Of a stretch of DNA of 64,000 nt, positions 34,313-45,092 are shown in pieces. The stretch lies in contig CM061062.1 of the NCBI GenBank assembly GCA_030762895.1, positions 140,351,104 to 140,415,103 on the forward strand, given 5' to 3'. How positions within the stretch are numbered: position 1 is the first letter of the stretch; each line of letters begins with the position of its first letter. This DNA comes from Sophora flavescens (Eukaryota > Streptophyta > Magnoliopsida > Fabales > Fabaceae). Below the pieces are notes generated by a model, which was given only the letters and a program-made list of their open reading frames with translations, was not told the DNA's origin and ran no database searches. Both the position numbers and the translations under genes were made by a program.

Positions 34313-35485
34313 ACCTCCACTTCACAAGTTCATCAAGAACCACTTGAGATGGCAGGCAATGGTGAGGGTGTTCCACGGAAAACACTTGGGGATTATGCCA
34401 ATACAAATGTCAATCAGCATGTCACTAGCATAGTGAGGCCTCCAGTGAATTCCAATAATTTTGAGATCAAGTCGGCTCTCTTGAATATTATGCAACAAAA
34501 TCAATTTGCCGGGATGGAGAAGGAGAATCCTAATAATCATGTCTCCAACTTCATTGAGTTATGTGATACGGTGAAGATAAATGGTGCTACCAATGATGCA
34601 ATTCGCCTAAGGTTGTTTCCTTTCTCTCTAAGAGATAGAGCCAAGGCTTGGCTCTAATCTCAACCAAGGGGAAGCATCATTACATGGGATGACTTAGAGG
34701 CTAAATTTCTTGCAAGGTTCTTTCCCGCCTCAAGATTTGTGAAGACACGGGGTGATATCACAAGCTTTGTTCAACAAGAGGGTGAAACTCTTCATGACAC
34801 ATGTGAAAGGTTCAAAGACTTGCTCTGAAAATGTCCAAATCATGGGTTTGATGATCTTGTCCAAATGCAAACATTTTGCAATGGATTGAGGCCGTCAACC
34901 AAGCTTATGTTGGATGCCTCAGCTGGAGGTTCCATGAACACAAAGACACCGGAGGAAGCATTGACTTTGATAGAAGCTATGGCATCTAATGACTATCTGA
35001 TGCATCATGACAGAGGTACCACATCAAGAAATGGAGTGTTGGAGTTAGACTCACAAACTGCACTTTTGGCTCAAAATAAATTTATGTCACAACAACTTGA
35101 GTCCATTACCAAGTAACTAGTTCAACTCCCACAACAACTCCAAGTCATGCAAGGGACAACCATGCCACCTCAACAGGTAATGATATGTGATTTTTGTGGA
35201 GGAGATCATGATAATGGAAATTGTGAGGCCACACCTAGTTCCCATGAGGAAGCTAATTATATGGGGAACTATGGGCGGCAAAGTAACAACCAATATTCTA
35301 ACAATTACAACCAAGGGTGGAGGAATCAAACAAGTTTTGGTTGGAAACAAGATGCCGGACAAGCAAGTAAGCCTCATCCCACACAACCGCCTCAAGACTA
35401 GACTTCTATCTTGGAGAACACCCTCAATCAATTCATGCAAATGTTCATGTCAAACTAGAAAAACACCGATGCTTCCATAAAAAAC
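34313..35485 (+). pseudogene. gag of element A, main part
   Basis: Continues the frame from 4882-5004. It keeps the gag domain that B lost (SNFIELCDTVKINGATNDAI, then DLEAKFLARFFPASRF near 34690). It also has the FCNGLRPSTKLMLDASAGGS block and the zinc knuckle CDFCGGDHDNGNC with the CX2CX3HX4C spacing near 35190. Stops lie near 34655, 34826, 35114, 35398 and 35456. Compared with B, most are C-to-T or G-to-A changes at Gln, Arg or Trp codons. Confidence 0.88.
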
Positions 35486-36721
35486 TTGGAGGTTCAAGTT
35501 GGACAAATTGCAAAACACCTAGCGGAACAATCTAGCGGCAATTTTTCAAGTAATACTCAAATAAATCCTAAAGAGCATTGTAAGGCTGTTGTTTTGAGGA
35601 GTGGTAAAAGTCTTGAGAAAGTGAGCGACGAGCCTTTGTTGAAAAATAAGAGAGTTGCTGAAAAAACTGAGTTGAGTGCTGAAAAAAGAGCGGAAAATGA
35701 GGAAAAAGGCAAAGAGGTTGTAATAGAGGAAGAAGAAAAAGATAGTGAAAAAGACAAGAGAGAAAAGTTAGTGGATGAAGATTCAATTTTGAGGAAGAGT
35801 AAAAGTCAGATTTTGAAAGATGGGGACAAGCCTCAAGAGGTCCCTTCTTATGTAAAATTGCCATATCCTCACTTAAGCAAGAAGAAGGAGAAGGAAGCGC
35901 AATTTGCCAAATTTCTTGACATATTTAAGAGGTTACAAATAAACATACCCTTTGCTGAAGCACTAGAGCAAATGCCAACTTATGCAAAGTTCATGAAGGA
36001 GTTACTTACGAAGAAAAGGAGGTTTAAAGAAGATGAGACTGTTGCCTTGACGGAAGAATGTAGTGCGATACATCAAAGGAAGCTACCTCCAAAGCTTAAA
36101 GATCATGGTAGTTTTACAATCCCTTACACAATTGGGAGTGTGGCTATTGGGAAGGCCTTGTGTGACTTGGGGGCGAGTATCAATTTGATGCCGCTTTCAA
36201 TCTTGAACAAGCTTGGAGGTGGTGAAGTGAAACCAACATGGATGGCATTGTAACTAGCCGATAGATCAATCAAGCATCCTCCTGGTATTATGGAATATGT
36301 TTTGGTTAAAGTGGATAAGTTTATCTTCCCAGCGGATTTTGTGATATTAGACATGGAGGAGGATGTAGAAGTTCCACTTATATTAGGGGGACCTTTTCTA
36401 GAAACTAGTCGTGCTTTGATAGATGTACAAAAAGGCCAACTTCGACTCAGAGTGCAAGATGAAGAGGTTATTTTCAATGTATTTGAAGCTATGCATCGCC
36501 CGAGTGATGAAGAGAATTGTTTCCGCATGGACATTGTGGATTTAGTGGCTAAAGAAGTCTTTGCACATCAGCACCACTCCTCTACTCTTGAGAAGGTAAT
36601 TATGAACTCTATTGAAAATCTTGATGAGAAAGAGGAGAAGGAAATAGAGGAGTGTTTGTGTGATTTGGAAGCACAACCCAATCAACTTGTTGTCAATACT
36701 AAGAAAGAAGAGCTCAAATAG
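35486..36721 (+). pseudogene. Protease region of element A
   Basis: A charged linker with EEEEKDSEKDKREK is followed by the HLSKKKEKEAQFAKFLDIFK block. The aspartic protease motif CDLGASINLMPLSILNKLGG lies near 36162, and VPLILGGPFLETSRAL, the second conserved block, near 36370. The second Gly of that block replaces the Lys/Arg of B and C. Stops: TAA near 36251 and TAG near 36719. Confidence 0.87.
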
Positions 36722-38415
36722 GATGAAGTACAAGGGAAGCTCAAGTTAGAGCTTAAACCTCTACCTCCCCACTTGAAATATGTGTTTCTTGGTGAGAATG
36801 ATGAAAATCCTGTCATAGTGAGCATTGTATTGCCCAAATTGGAAGAGGAGAAACTTGTAAGGGTGCTTAGAGAGCATAAAACAGCTATTGGATGGTCCAT
36901 CTTAGATTTGAAAGGTATTAGCCCTACATTTTGTATGCACAAGATTATGATGGAGGCTGAATTTAAACCGGTGGTCCAACTGCAAAGGAGGCTCAATCCT
37001 ACAATGAAATAAGTGGTAAGGAAGGAGGTGTTGAAACTCCTTGAAGCCGGAATGATCTATCCGATTTCCGATAGTGCTTGGGTGAGGCTGGTACAAGTGG
37101 TTCCCAAGAAAGGTGGCATGACCGTTGTGAAAAGCAAGAAGAATGAGTTAATCCCAACTAGAACGGTCACCGGTTGGCGAATGTGTATAGATTACCGGAA
37201 GCTAAATCAAGCTACTAGGAAAGATCACTTCCGACTTCCATTCATGGACCAAATGTTGGAGAGGTTGGTCGGGCAAGCTTATTATTGTTTCTTGAATGGT
37301 TATTCGGGTTATAACCAAATTGCGGTTAACCCGGAAGACCAAGAGAAAACTGCCTTCACATGTCCTTTTGGAGTTTTTCCCTATCGAAAGATGCCTTTCG
37401 GTATTTGTAATGCGCCTGCAACATTTCAAAGGTGCATGCTTTCCATTTTCTCTGATATGGTAGAAAAATACATTGAAGTTTTTATGGATGATTTTTCTGT
37501 TTTCGGTTCCTCTTATGATAATTGCTTGTCTAACCTTGCTGCTGTGTTGAAGAGGTGCATGGACACCAATTTAGTCTTAAATTGGGGGAAGTGTCATTTT
37601 ATGGTGCAGGAGGGCATTGTGCTTGGGCACAAGATTTCATCTAAGGGGATCGAAGTGGATAGATTCAAGATTGATGTAATTGAGAAACTACCTCCACCAG
37701 TGAATGTCAAGGGTGTGAGGAGTTTTCTTGGTCATGCAGGCTTTTACCGGCGGTTCATCAAAGACTTCTCAAAGATATCCAAGCCGTTGTGTAGCCTTTT
37801 GAACAAGGACACACCATTTGTGTTTGATACTGCTTGTCTTACTTCTTTTCATATTTTGAAAGAAAAGTTGATCATCGCTCCCATTCTTGTTGCACCCAAC
37901 TGGGAGTCACCATTTGAATTAATGTGTGATGCCAGTGACTACGCAGTTGGGGCAGTTTTGGGACAGCGAAGGGAAAATCTTTCCATGTTATTCACTATGC
38001 TAGCAAGGTTCTCAGTGAGAACCAAATAAATTATGCAACAACTGAAAAAGAGTTGCTAGCCATAGTGTTTGCATTGGAAAAATTTCGCTCATACTTGATT
38101 GGGTCCCAAGTCACTATTTTTACTGATCATGCTGCAATTAAATATTTGTTGACTAAGTTAGATTCAAAACCAAGACTCATAAGGTGGATTTTATTGTTGC
38201 AGGAATTTGACTTAGTCATTAAGGACAAAAAGGGCAGCGAAAATATAGTGGCTGACCACTTATCTCGATTAGTGAATGAAGAGGTTACTGCAAAAGAAAA
38301 GGACATTCGGGATGAGTTCCCGGATGAGGCTTTATTTCTAGTGCATGAAAGACCATGGTTTGCCGACATGGCAAATTTCAAGGCAGCCAACATTGTTCCA
38401 GAGCACCTCACTTGA
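36722..38415 (+). pseudogene. Reverse transcriptase-RNase H of element A
   Basis: About 95 percent identical by eye to the B copy. CIDYRKLNQATRKDHFRLPF lies near 37190. Motif A reads FLNGYSGYNQI near 37292, with Asn in place of the catalytic Asp. FMDDFSVFGSS is kept near 37481. RNase H parts are FELMCDASDYAVGAVLGQR (37915) and FTDHAAIKYLLTKL (38120). There is a TAA at 37010, a frameshift near 37975 and a TGA at 38413. The Asp-to-Asn change alone should abolish polymerase activity (family knowledge). Confidence 0.9.
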
Positions 38416-39639
38416 CAACAAAAGAAAAAATTCTTCCGGGATGCCAACCATTTCATATGAGATAACCCATTTTTGTTCAAGGTTGGACCGGATGGCTTAT
38501 GGAGGAGGTGTGTTAGTCAAGCGGAAGCGAAGAGTATTTTGTGGCATTGCCATAACTCTCCATATGGTGGACATTACAATGGGGAGACGATAGCTGCAAA
38601 GGTCCTCCAATCTGGGCTCTTTTGGCCCTCAATCTTCAAGGACTCTTACAATCATGTGAAGAGTTGTGACAAGTGCCAAAGGACCGGGAACATATCTAAA
38701 AGGGATGAGATGCCACTTCAAAACATATTGGAGGTTGAAGTATTTGATTGTTGGGGCATAGATTTTATGGGTCCACTTCCACCTTCATTCTCCAATCAAT
38801 ATATCTTGGTGGCGGTGGACTATGTTTCTAAATGGGTGGAGGCCGTTGCAACACCGAAGAATGATGCACAAACAGTAATTAAGTTCATCAAAAAGAACAT
38901 TTTTGCCCGGTTCGGTGTCCCAAGGGTCCTTATAAGTGATGGGGGATCTCACTTCTGCAACTCACAACTGAAAAATGTGTTAACCAACTATGATGTGAGG
39001 CATAAGGTGGCATCTCCATATCATCTGCAAACAAATGGGCAAGCGGAGGTCTCTAATCGGGAGATTAAGCAAATTCTGGAAAAAACTGTAGCTACTTCAA
39101 GAAAAGATTGGGCAAAGAAGCTTGACGATGCCTTGTGGGCTTACCGGACTGCATTAAAAACTTCTTTGGGGTTATCTCCGTTTCAGATGGTCTATGGGAA
39201 GACATGTCATCTACCCGTAGAGTTGGAGCATCGAGCCTTTTGGGCATTGAAGTTCTTGAATTTTGATGCCACTTTGGCGGGCAAGAAAAGAGTCCATCGG
39301 CTGCATGAATTAGAGGAGATGCGCCTTAATGCATATGAGAATGCAGCTAGTTACAAGCAGCGAGTCAAGACTTATCATGACAAGAAGATCATGATGAAAG
39401 CATTTCAGTCGGAACAACAAGTTTTATTATTCAATTTTCGGTTGAGATTGTTTCCAGACAAGTTGAAGTCTAAGTGGTCGGGACCGTTCATTGTCAAAAA
39501 AGTCTTATCTCATGGAGCTATAGAAGTGGAGGATCCTACTTCAAAAAGGACCTTCAAAGTCAATGGCCAAAGGCTCAAGGCCTACTTGGGTGGTGACATC
39601 GAGAGATTGACCATAGCTGTGCGCCTTTGTGATCCTTGA
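38416..39639 (+). pseudogene. Integrase of element A
   Basis: Open for 388 codons from 38473. The zinc-binding part is near 38545-38680 (HCHNSPYGGHYN ... CDKCQ). Catalytic core: GIDFMGPLPPSFSNQ, LISDGGSHFCN and NGQAEVSNREI, so D,D-E is complete. The conserved Pro before QTNG is Leu (YHLQTNG). The C-terminal KWSGPFIVKKVLSHGAIEV resembles the GPF/Y module. The stop at 39637 is the natural end. A TGA near 38457 separates it from RNase H. Confidence 0.9.
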
Positions 39640-40132
39640 GATCACCGGCCTGTCAAGATAGTGACGTTAAAGAAGCGCTTCTTGGGATGCAATCCAAGTT
39701 TTCTTTTCCTTTTCCATTTGTTTTTGAAATTTTGTTTCTGAATAAATTGAGAAGATAAGAAAATAACGGTCACTAATTGATGGCTTTGCCAAGTATTTTC
39801 AGGTTCTGAAGGAAGTAAGAGGAAAAAGGCAAGGACAAATAAAGCAGAAGTCATCACACCCAGGCCGTGATAGTGGTCACAGCCGTGATCAGCTTAATGA
39901 GAAGATCAGAAAGGATAACAGCCCAACCGTGATATCCATCACGATCATGATGAGAAGGACCCTGAAGATCAGAGAGTATCATGGCCTAGCCATGATGAAG
40001 GTCACGGCCGTGACAGGCCAGCTCCTATGGACCAGAATTGATCATGGCCTGCCCGTGATGAGCATCACGGCCATGACACATTTTCTAGCATCCCTTTGAC
40101 TAGGCATGTGAGCCAGCACCCGCTACCACCTC
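39640..40132 (+). other. Truncated 3' untranslated region of element A with hairpin modules
   Basis: Colinear with 31107-31605 of element B, including a decayed copy of the CAACCCAAG block and a cluster of four hairpin modules (39852-40077) with many C-to-T changes. It breaks off at CCACCTCGGT, where element B continues for 1.3 kb more. Confidence 0.88.
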
Positions 40133-40786
40133 GGTCAGTTGGTGAGTGTGAAACAGAGCTTTCCAATCTCTCTTGATCTTGGCCCAATTCTCAAATTTGT
40201 TAGCAAAAAGAGTGGATGAAGGTACAATGGGTGGAAAGAGTTGTCTAAGAGGTTTAGGAAAAGGGGCACCTGGGCAAATTCCATCATCAGTTTGATGAAA
40301 CCAAGGGTCAGAATCAGGTATAGTTGGTGGAAAGATAGTTTTGATAGGTGTAGGTTGTGTTATGGTCAGTTGATTTGAGGTGCTTTGTGGTGAGGATGGA
40401 GTTGTGGTTTGGTTAGTTTGGGTTCTTTGTGGTGAAGGTTGGGGTGTGGATAGAGTTGGTCTATATACATTATCAATGAATCCTTCAAGAGCAGAGACAC
40501 TATCTTTCACAGTAGTGACAACAGGAGCATCTTCTGCTAAATTAACAGGAATTTCAGCAGAGATATTTACCTCAGAGGCTGCAAAGGTCCTTGCTTTCCT
40601 TGTAGGTTGTCTCTTCTTGGTAGGCACAGCAGCAGTTTCACTTGCTTTCTTCTTTTTCAAGATTGTTCCCAAAGGAACATTGTCTTCATCATCATCATCA
40701 TCACCATCACCATCTAAAGGCAGAGCCAGCTTCTTTTCTCTCTTAGGAGCAGGTTGAGGATCAGGTTGAGGTGCCTCAGCTGTAGG
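40133..40786 (-). pseudogene. Second copy of copia env-like segment
   Basis: Matches 2678-3325 at about 97 percent by eye over 654 bp, including a 6-bp gain in the ATC repeat coding for Asp. On the minus strand it is open throughout (KKKKASETAAVPTKKRQPTR, then DSDPWFHQTDDGICPGAPF). It ends at the GTAGG that precedes the solo LTR, and its other end joins the A 3' untranslated region through a shared GGT-AGTTG. Confidence 0.9.
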
Positions 40787-42201
40787 TGATGAGTGTGTTT
40801 TCACCTCATATTTCATTTACATTCTGCATGCATTTTCATATAGTTTAGGTAATTTTTATTTGATTTTTGTTAGTTTTTACCTTGGAACGGGTAAGGCGGT
40901 TTTATGGTGTTGTTTTGCATAAATTAAGGATTAAATGCTCAAGATCAACCATGATGGAGCTTGCATGAAGATGGGGCTTGAAAAGTGAAGCAAATGAGCC
41001 AAACAGAGCCCACCACGACCTAGACGTGATGACCATCACGGCCATGATCAAGCAAAACAGAAAAGAAAAGAAGGCAAAAGTCAGAACTGGTCACGGCCTA
41101 GCCGTGATGGCCATCACGGCCGTGACATGTCAGCTGAACCAGACCCTTGACAGGTAGAACTGATCCCGGCCTAGCCGTGATGAGAGTCACGGCCGTGACA
41201 AACCAAAAATTTAAGAAGCGCCTATGGCAGAACCCGTCACAGCCTGGCCGTGATGGCCATCACGGCCGTGACGCGCATTATTTGGATCTGAATTTGTGCT
41301 AGATTGGGAATTAAACTTCCCTAATCTATAAATAAGGCATCTGGGCAGAACATAGGGACAACGACCTTCACCCTAAAAAGACGTTTTCTCTGAACCAGGG
41401 GCTGCGGTGACGGCTGTGGAAAGCTTCCATGGAGTTTCTTCTCTCCTTTGTTTCTATTTCTTTTCTTTTGGCTTTCTCTATGATTATGAGTAGCTAAATT
41501 CCCTTTTTGTTGGGATTAGATGTAGCTAAACCGAATCTCATGTATTTGCCTTGATTTATTAATCTATGTTTATGCTTCTTTATTAGTGTTTGATTCCTAT
41601 GCTTAATGCTTTTTGTGGTTTGATCATCCATGAATTGTTCTGAGATTTGATTTGCAATTGGGAAGTTCTTATCAATTCTTGATCTGGAATTAATCACCTA
41701 GTAAGCCTTGCATCTAGGAATGGATTTTGGTTTATTAGTAATGGTGTAATCCCTACTTTTAATGCAAATTCATTAATTAGGCCACCTAAGGAATTAGGGT
41801 CTAATTAGGGGATTTAGGCTCTTGTCATCTAAGGAATTAGGACTTGAGTAATCTTGTGGGTTTATTTTAATATTTGAAGCATAAATTGGATTGGTGGTCG
41901 TAGTATTGCATGATGCAAAGGTTTAGTGAAGTTTAATCCCAACATCTTTCATCATATTTGAAGAATCATTCTTTCTGCATTCCAAGTGTTTGATAAAAAT
42001 CCTAAAAGAACTTGTCCCTTTTATTTTGTTTATTTTAAATTGGCTTGGTATTTAATATTGAGCTCCCTTCCTTCCAAATATCCGCTTAGATAGTAGTTGA
42101 TTTGTTATGTGCCAGTACTTGTCTCAGTCCTCGTGGGAACGATATCCCTCTTACCTCTTTTCTACTTGTACGACTCGGTATACTTGCCAAAATCGACAAC
42201 A
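40787..42201 (+). repeat. Solo LTR of A family
   Basis: TGATGAGTG to CGACAACA, 1415 bp, colinear with 3326-4728. GTAGG occurs on both sides (40782-40786 and 42202-42206) and copia env DNA continues on both sides, so this is a solo LTR rather than the 3' LTR reached from A internal DNA. TATA box at 41327-41335. Confidence 0.88.
41012..41272. repeat. Hairpin-module cluster in solo LTR
   Basis: Four modules in the same order as 3549-3810, with single-base differences. Confidence 0.85.
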
Positions 42202-43140
42202 GTAGGCTCATTAATCATTATGCCTCTAGTAGACCTTCTAGGGTTAGGCTTCCTGACAGCCATTGTCTTCATCTTGGTTCCTTTCTTTAGACCAAGGATT
42301 TCAGCATTGTTGTCCTCAAGTGATTCTTCTTTAATCTTCATCTTCTCCTCAAGCTTGGCCAACTCCACTTGCTTGTATGTGCTAAGTTGCATGCCACTAA
42401 GATTAACTCTGCCAAAATCAGCAGCTTGCAGCCCTTTCTCACTAAGGAGTCTTTCTTGTTCATCTTTAGGCTTTGCACTCAGAATATCGTACAAGCCTTG
42501 CTTCTTGAAAATCTTTGACAGAAGGTGAGTGAAGGTGATGTGAGAAGCAGATTCTTTGTTGGTAATGACATCCTTGAAGAGATGAAACAGGATCCAGGGT
42601 AAGTTGATCTTTGTTTCAATAGCCAGATGGTAAAGACAGAACTTGTGAAAAGATGATAAGTTGTCCTTAGACCCAATCTTATGCAGCACCACCTTGTTCA
42701 GGATTTGGTGAATAATCCTGATGTGATTCTTCATCTCAGGATTTCCAAGAGTGAGTTCTTACGGTGTCTTGCCTCATTAGGGTAATAGTAATTGTCTCTG
42801 AACCACCTAGGTCTTTTTCCCAATTCTCCTTCAAGATCGAACCCTCTTAAGCACATGCAATCGCATCAGAGATGGTTTTCTCAGACACTATTATTTTTCT
42901 TCCTAGCACAAACCCAACTACTTCTGTTTTAGTAATCTTTGGTCTTCTCTAGAATTCCCTTATCAAATCTGGATACACTGAGACCTTTTCCAGAAAGATT
43001 CCATCCCATCCAGCAGCGTTAATGAACTTACTCACATCGAGATTGTACTCTTATAGAATTCCAAAATTGAAGTGATGTTCCACAGATATAGACATAGTGT
43101 CAGTTGCAAAAGCAGGCACGGGAGCAGAGGTTGAAGCCAT
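42202..43140 (-). pseudogene. env-like ORF of SIRE-type copia element, first half
   Basis: Starts at ATG 43140 (MASTSAPVPAFATDTM). Conserved blocks follow: EYNLDVSKFINAAGWDGIFL, then KITKTEVVGFVLGRKIIVSE, then a long part open at 42734-42162 (LAIETKINLPWILFHLFKDV, ending PRRSTRGIMINEPTV). Stops near 43053, 42950, 42850 and 42760 interrupt it. GTAGG at 42202-42206 marks the insertion, and the text resumes at 3325 (or in the duplicate at 40786). It resembles the plant transposon protein domain found after pol in SIRE elements; the function is unknown. Confidence 0.65.
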
Positions 43141-43624
43141 TGTTGAGTAAGATGAGTTAAGGTTTGGAAGAACAAGGGAAACAGAGAGTTCGAAAGTTTC
43201 AGAGAGAGGTTGACAGGGATGAAGAGAAGCGAAAGGTTTTTTAGAGGGAAAGAGGTTACTTTTAAAGGTTTCTGAAAAACAACAGTTTCCAAAAAAATTC
43301 ACAAGACATATCATTATGTGTAAAACGGCGTTGGTAAATTGGGACCATAAAAAGTTATGATGGGATTGATGGGGGTAGCTGACTCAGCAAAGAAAACAAA
43401 GGTCGTTTTAAATAAAGAGTTCAAGGACAAATTAATACAAACAATAAATGTGTGCATAGACGAGTCCACACAAGACTAAGAGTGGACGCGTAAAGCCATA
43501 TGTAGTGGACGCGGCACACCAACAAAAGTGGATGCTTAGACTCCACGTGCTCTGGACGCCATGACTAGTGGACGTGCAGAGAAAACATGCAATAGGCGAC
43601 CAAATTAACAACAAATATACTAAC
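43141..43624 (-). other. Spacer between pol and env-like ORF of copia
   Basis: No recognised gene. It contains several GTGGACGC or GTGGACGTG blocks at about 43480-43580, resembling the GGACGTCTAC repeats of the LTR. Confidence 0.5.
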
Positions 43625-44275
43625 TCAATCCACATACAACATATTTAAATGCTTTCTTATAAAGATAAATCTGTCCTGAGCAAGAGGTTTAGTGAAGATA
43701 TCTGCCCATTGGTGGACAGTATCTACAAATTCAACATCAAACACACCTTTTTGCACATAATACCTAATAAAATGATGTTTGATTTCTATATGCTTAGCTC
43801 TAGAATGCAATATTGGATTTTCAGATAAATTGATTGCAGCAGTATTATCACACATAAGTGGAATACTACTTACAAATACATTGTAGTCCTCCAATTGGAG
43901 TTTGATCCATAGAAGTTGTGAGCAGCAACTTGCAGCTGATATGTACTCTGCTTCAGCAGTTGATAGAGCAATGGTACTTTGCCTTTTGCTTGACCATGAT
44001 ACTAGGTTAGCTCCAATGAAGTGATATCCTCTACTGGTGCTTTTTCTTTCAATTCTATCTCCAGCATAGTCAGCATCACAAAAACCAACTAATCTGTAAT
44101 CTTCATCTTTCTTGAAGCATAGACCAAGATTAGTAGTACCTCTTAAATATCTAAAGATTCTCTTAACTGCTGACAAGTGAGTTTCTCTAGGATCAGATTG
44201 AAATCTAGCACATAAGCATACACTAAACATTATATCAGGCCTATAAGTAGTTAGATATAAGAGGGATCCAATCAT
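43625..44275 (-). pseudogene. RNase H of SIRE-like copia element
   Basis: Open for 216 codons: MIGSLLYLTTYRPDIMFSVC, GFCDADYAGDRIERKST, STAEAEYISAASCCSQLLWI, then ADIFTKPLAQDRFIF at the C-terminus. All are diagnostic of copia RNase H. The natural stop follows LNMLYVD. It is separated from RT by a disrupted stretch at 44276-44295. Confidence 0.9.
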
Positions 44276-44295
44276 ACCTCTGTATACCTTTTGAT

Positions 44296-45092
44296 CTACC
44301 TTTTCTCTTTATCATCTTTGTTCAGTGTGGTTGTGGGGTGCATAGGAGTGTTCATAGGTTTGCAGTCATCCGTCTTAAACTTTTTGAGTAATTCCTTTGT
44401 GTATTTAGTTTGATAGATGTACACCTCGTCCATAGACTGTTTAACTTGAAGTCCAAGGAAGAATTTGAGTTCTCCCATCATGCTCATTTCAAACTCTTTC
44501 TGCATTAACTTAGAAAATTCCTTACACATATATTCATTAGTAGAACCGAAAATGATATCATCAACATAAATCTGTACTATAATGAAATCCGACTTAATGG
44601 ATTTTCTAAATAAATTTGTGTCTATTTTTCCTCTGTTAAAACCACTTTCCATTAGAAATGAACTTAACCTATCATACCAAGCTCTAGGAGCTTGTTTAAG
44701 TCCATACAGTGCTTTCTTAAGCTTATAAATATGTTCAAGGTGATTTGTACTTTCAAAGCCAGGAGGTTGCATGACATATACTTCTTCATTAATAAATCCA
44801 TTTAAAAAAGCACTTTTAACATCCATTTGAAAAAGCATAATGTTATGATGTGCATTAAACGATATTAAAATTCTAATAGCTTCTAGCCTAGCAACTAGTA
44901 GAAAAGTTTCAGTGTAGTCTATACCTTCTTCTTGTGAATATCCTTGAGCAACAAGTCTAGAAAAAGCATAATGCTATGATGTGTAGTAAACGATATTAAA
45001 ATTCTAATAGCTTCTAGCCTAGCAACTGGTGGAAAAGTTTCAGTGTAGTCTATACCTTCTTCTTGTGAATATCCTTGAGCAACAAGTCTAGC
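44296..45092 (-). pseudogene. Reverse transcriptase of SIRE-like copia element
   Basis: QMDVKSAFLNGFINEEVYVM (motif A Asp present), YKLKKALYGLKQAPRAWYDR and IYVDDIIFGSTNEYMCKEF (catalytic YVDD) are all seen. The upstream part at 44830-45091 is a 131-bp tandem duplication, which is not a multiple of three and therefore breaks the frame. Confidence 0.9.
44830..45091. repeat. 131-bp tandem duplication in copia RT
   Basis: 44830-44960 and 44961-45091 are head-to-tail copies differing at a handful of bases. Both start AAAAAGCATAATG and end ACAAGTCTAG. Confidence 0.9.

Larger units (their letters stand above)
3326..40132 (+). mobile_element. Athila-like Ty3/gypsy element A, interrupted by element B
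   Basis: Plus-strand Ty3/gypsy element. It has its 5' LTR at 3326-4728, primer-binding site at 4735, gag start at 4882-5004, the rest of gag and pol at 34313-39639, and a 3' untranslated region to 40132. Element B (5005-34307) sits in gag with an AAGAG duplication. Gag, protease, RT, RNase H, integrase order shows Ty3/gypsy. The primer-binding site beginning TGGCG(T/C)CGTTGCCGG and the FMDDFSVFGSS and GIDFMGPLPPSF motifs fit the Athila lineage. Its own 3' LTR is missing: at 40133 the sequence jumps into duplicated copia DNA. About ten stops and a frameshift break the coding sequence. Confidence 0.9.

Noticed and set aside
40787..42201. Taking this LTR as the ordinary 3' LTR of element A
   Set aside because: GTAGG and copia env DNA lie on both sides, and A internal DNA ends at 40132, so it is a solo LTR next to a duplication.
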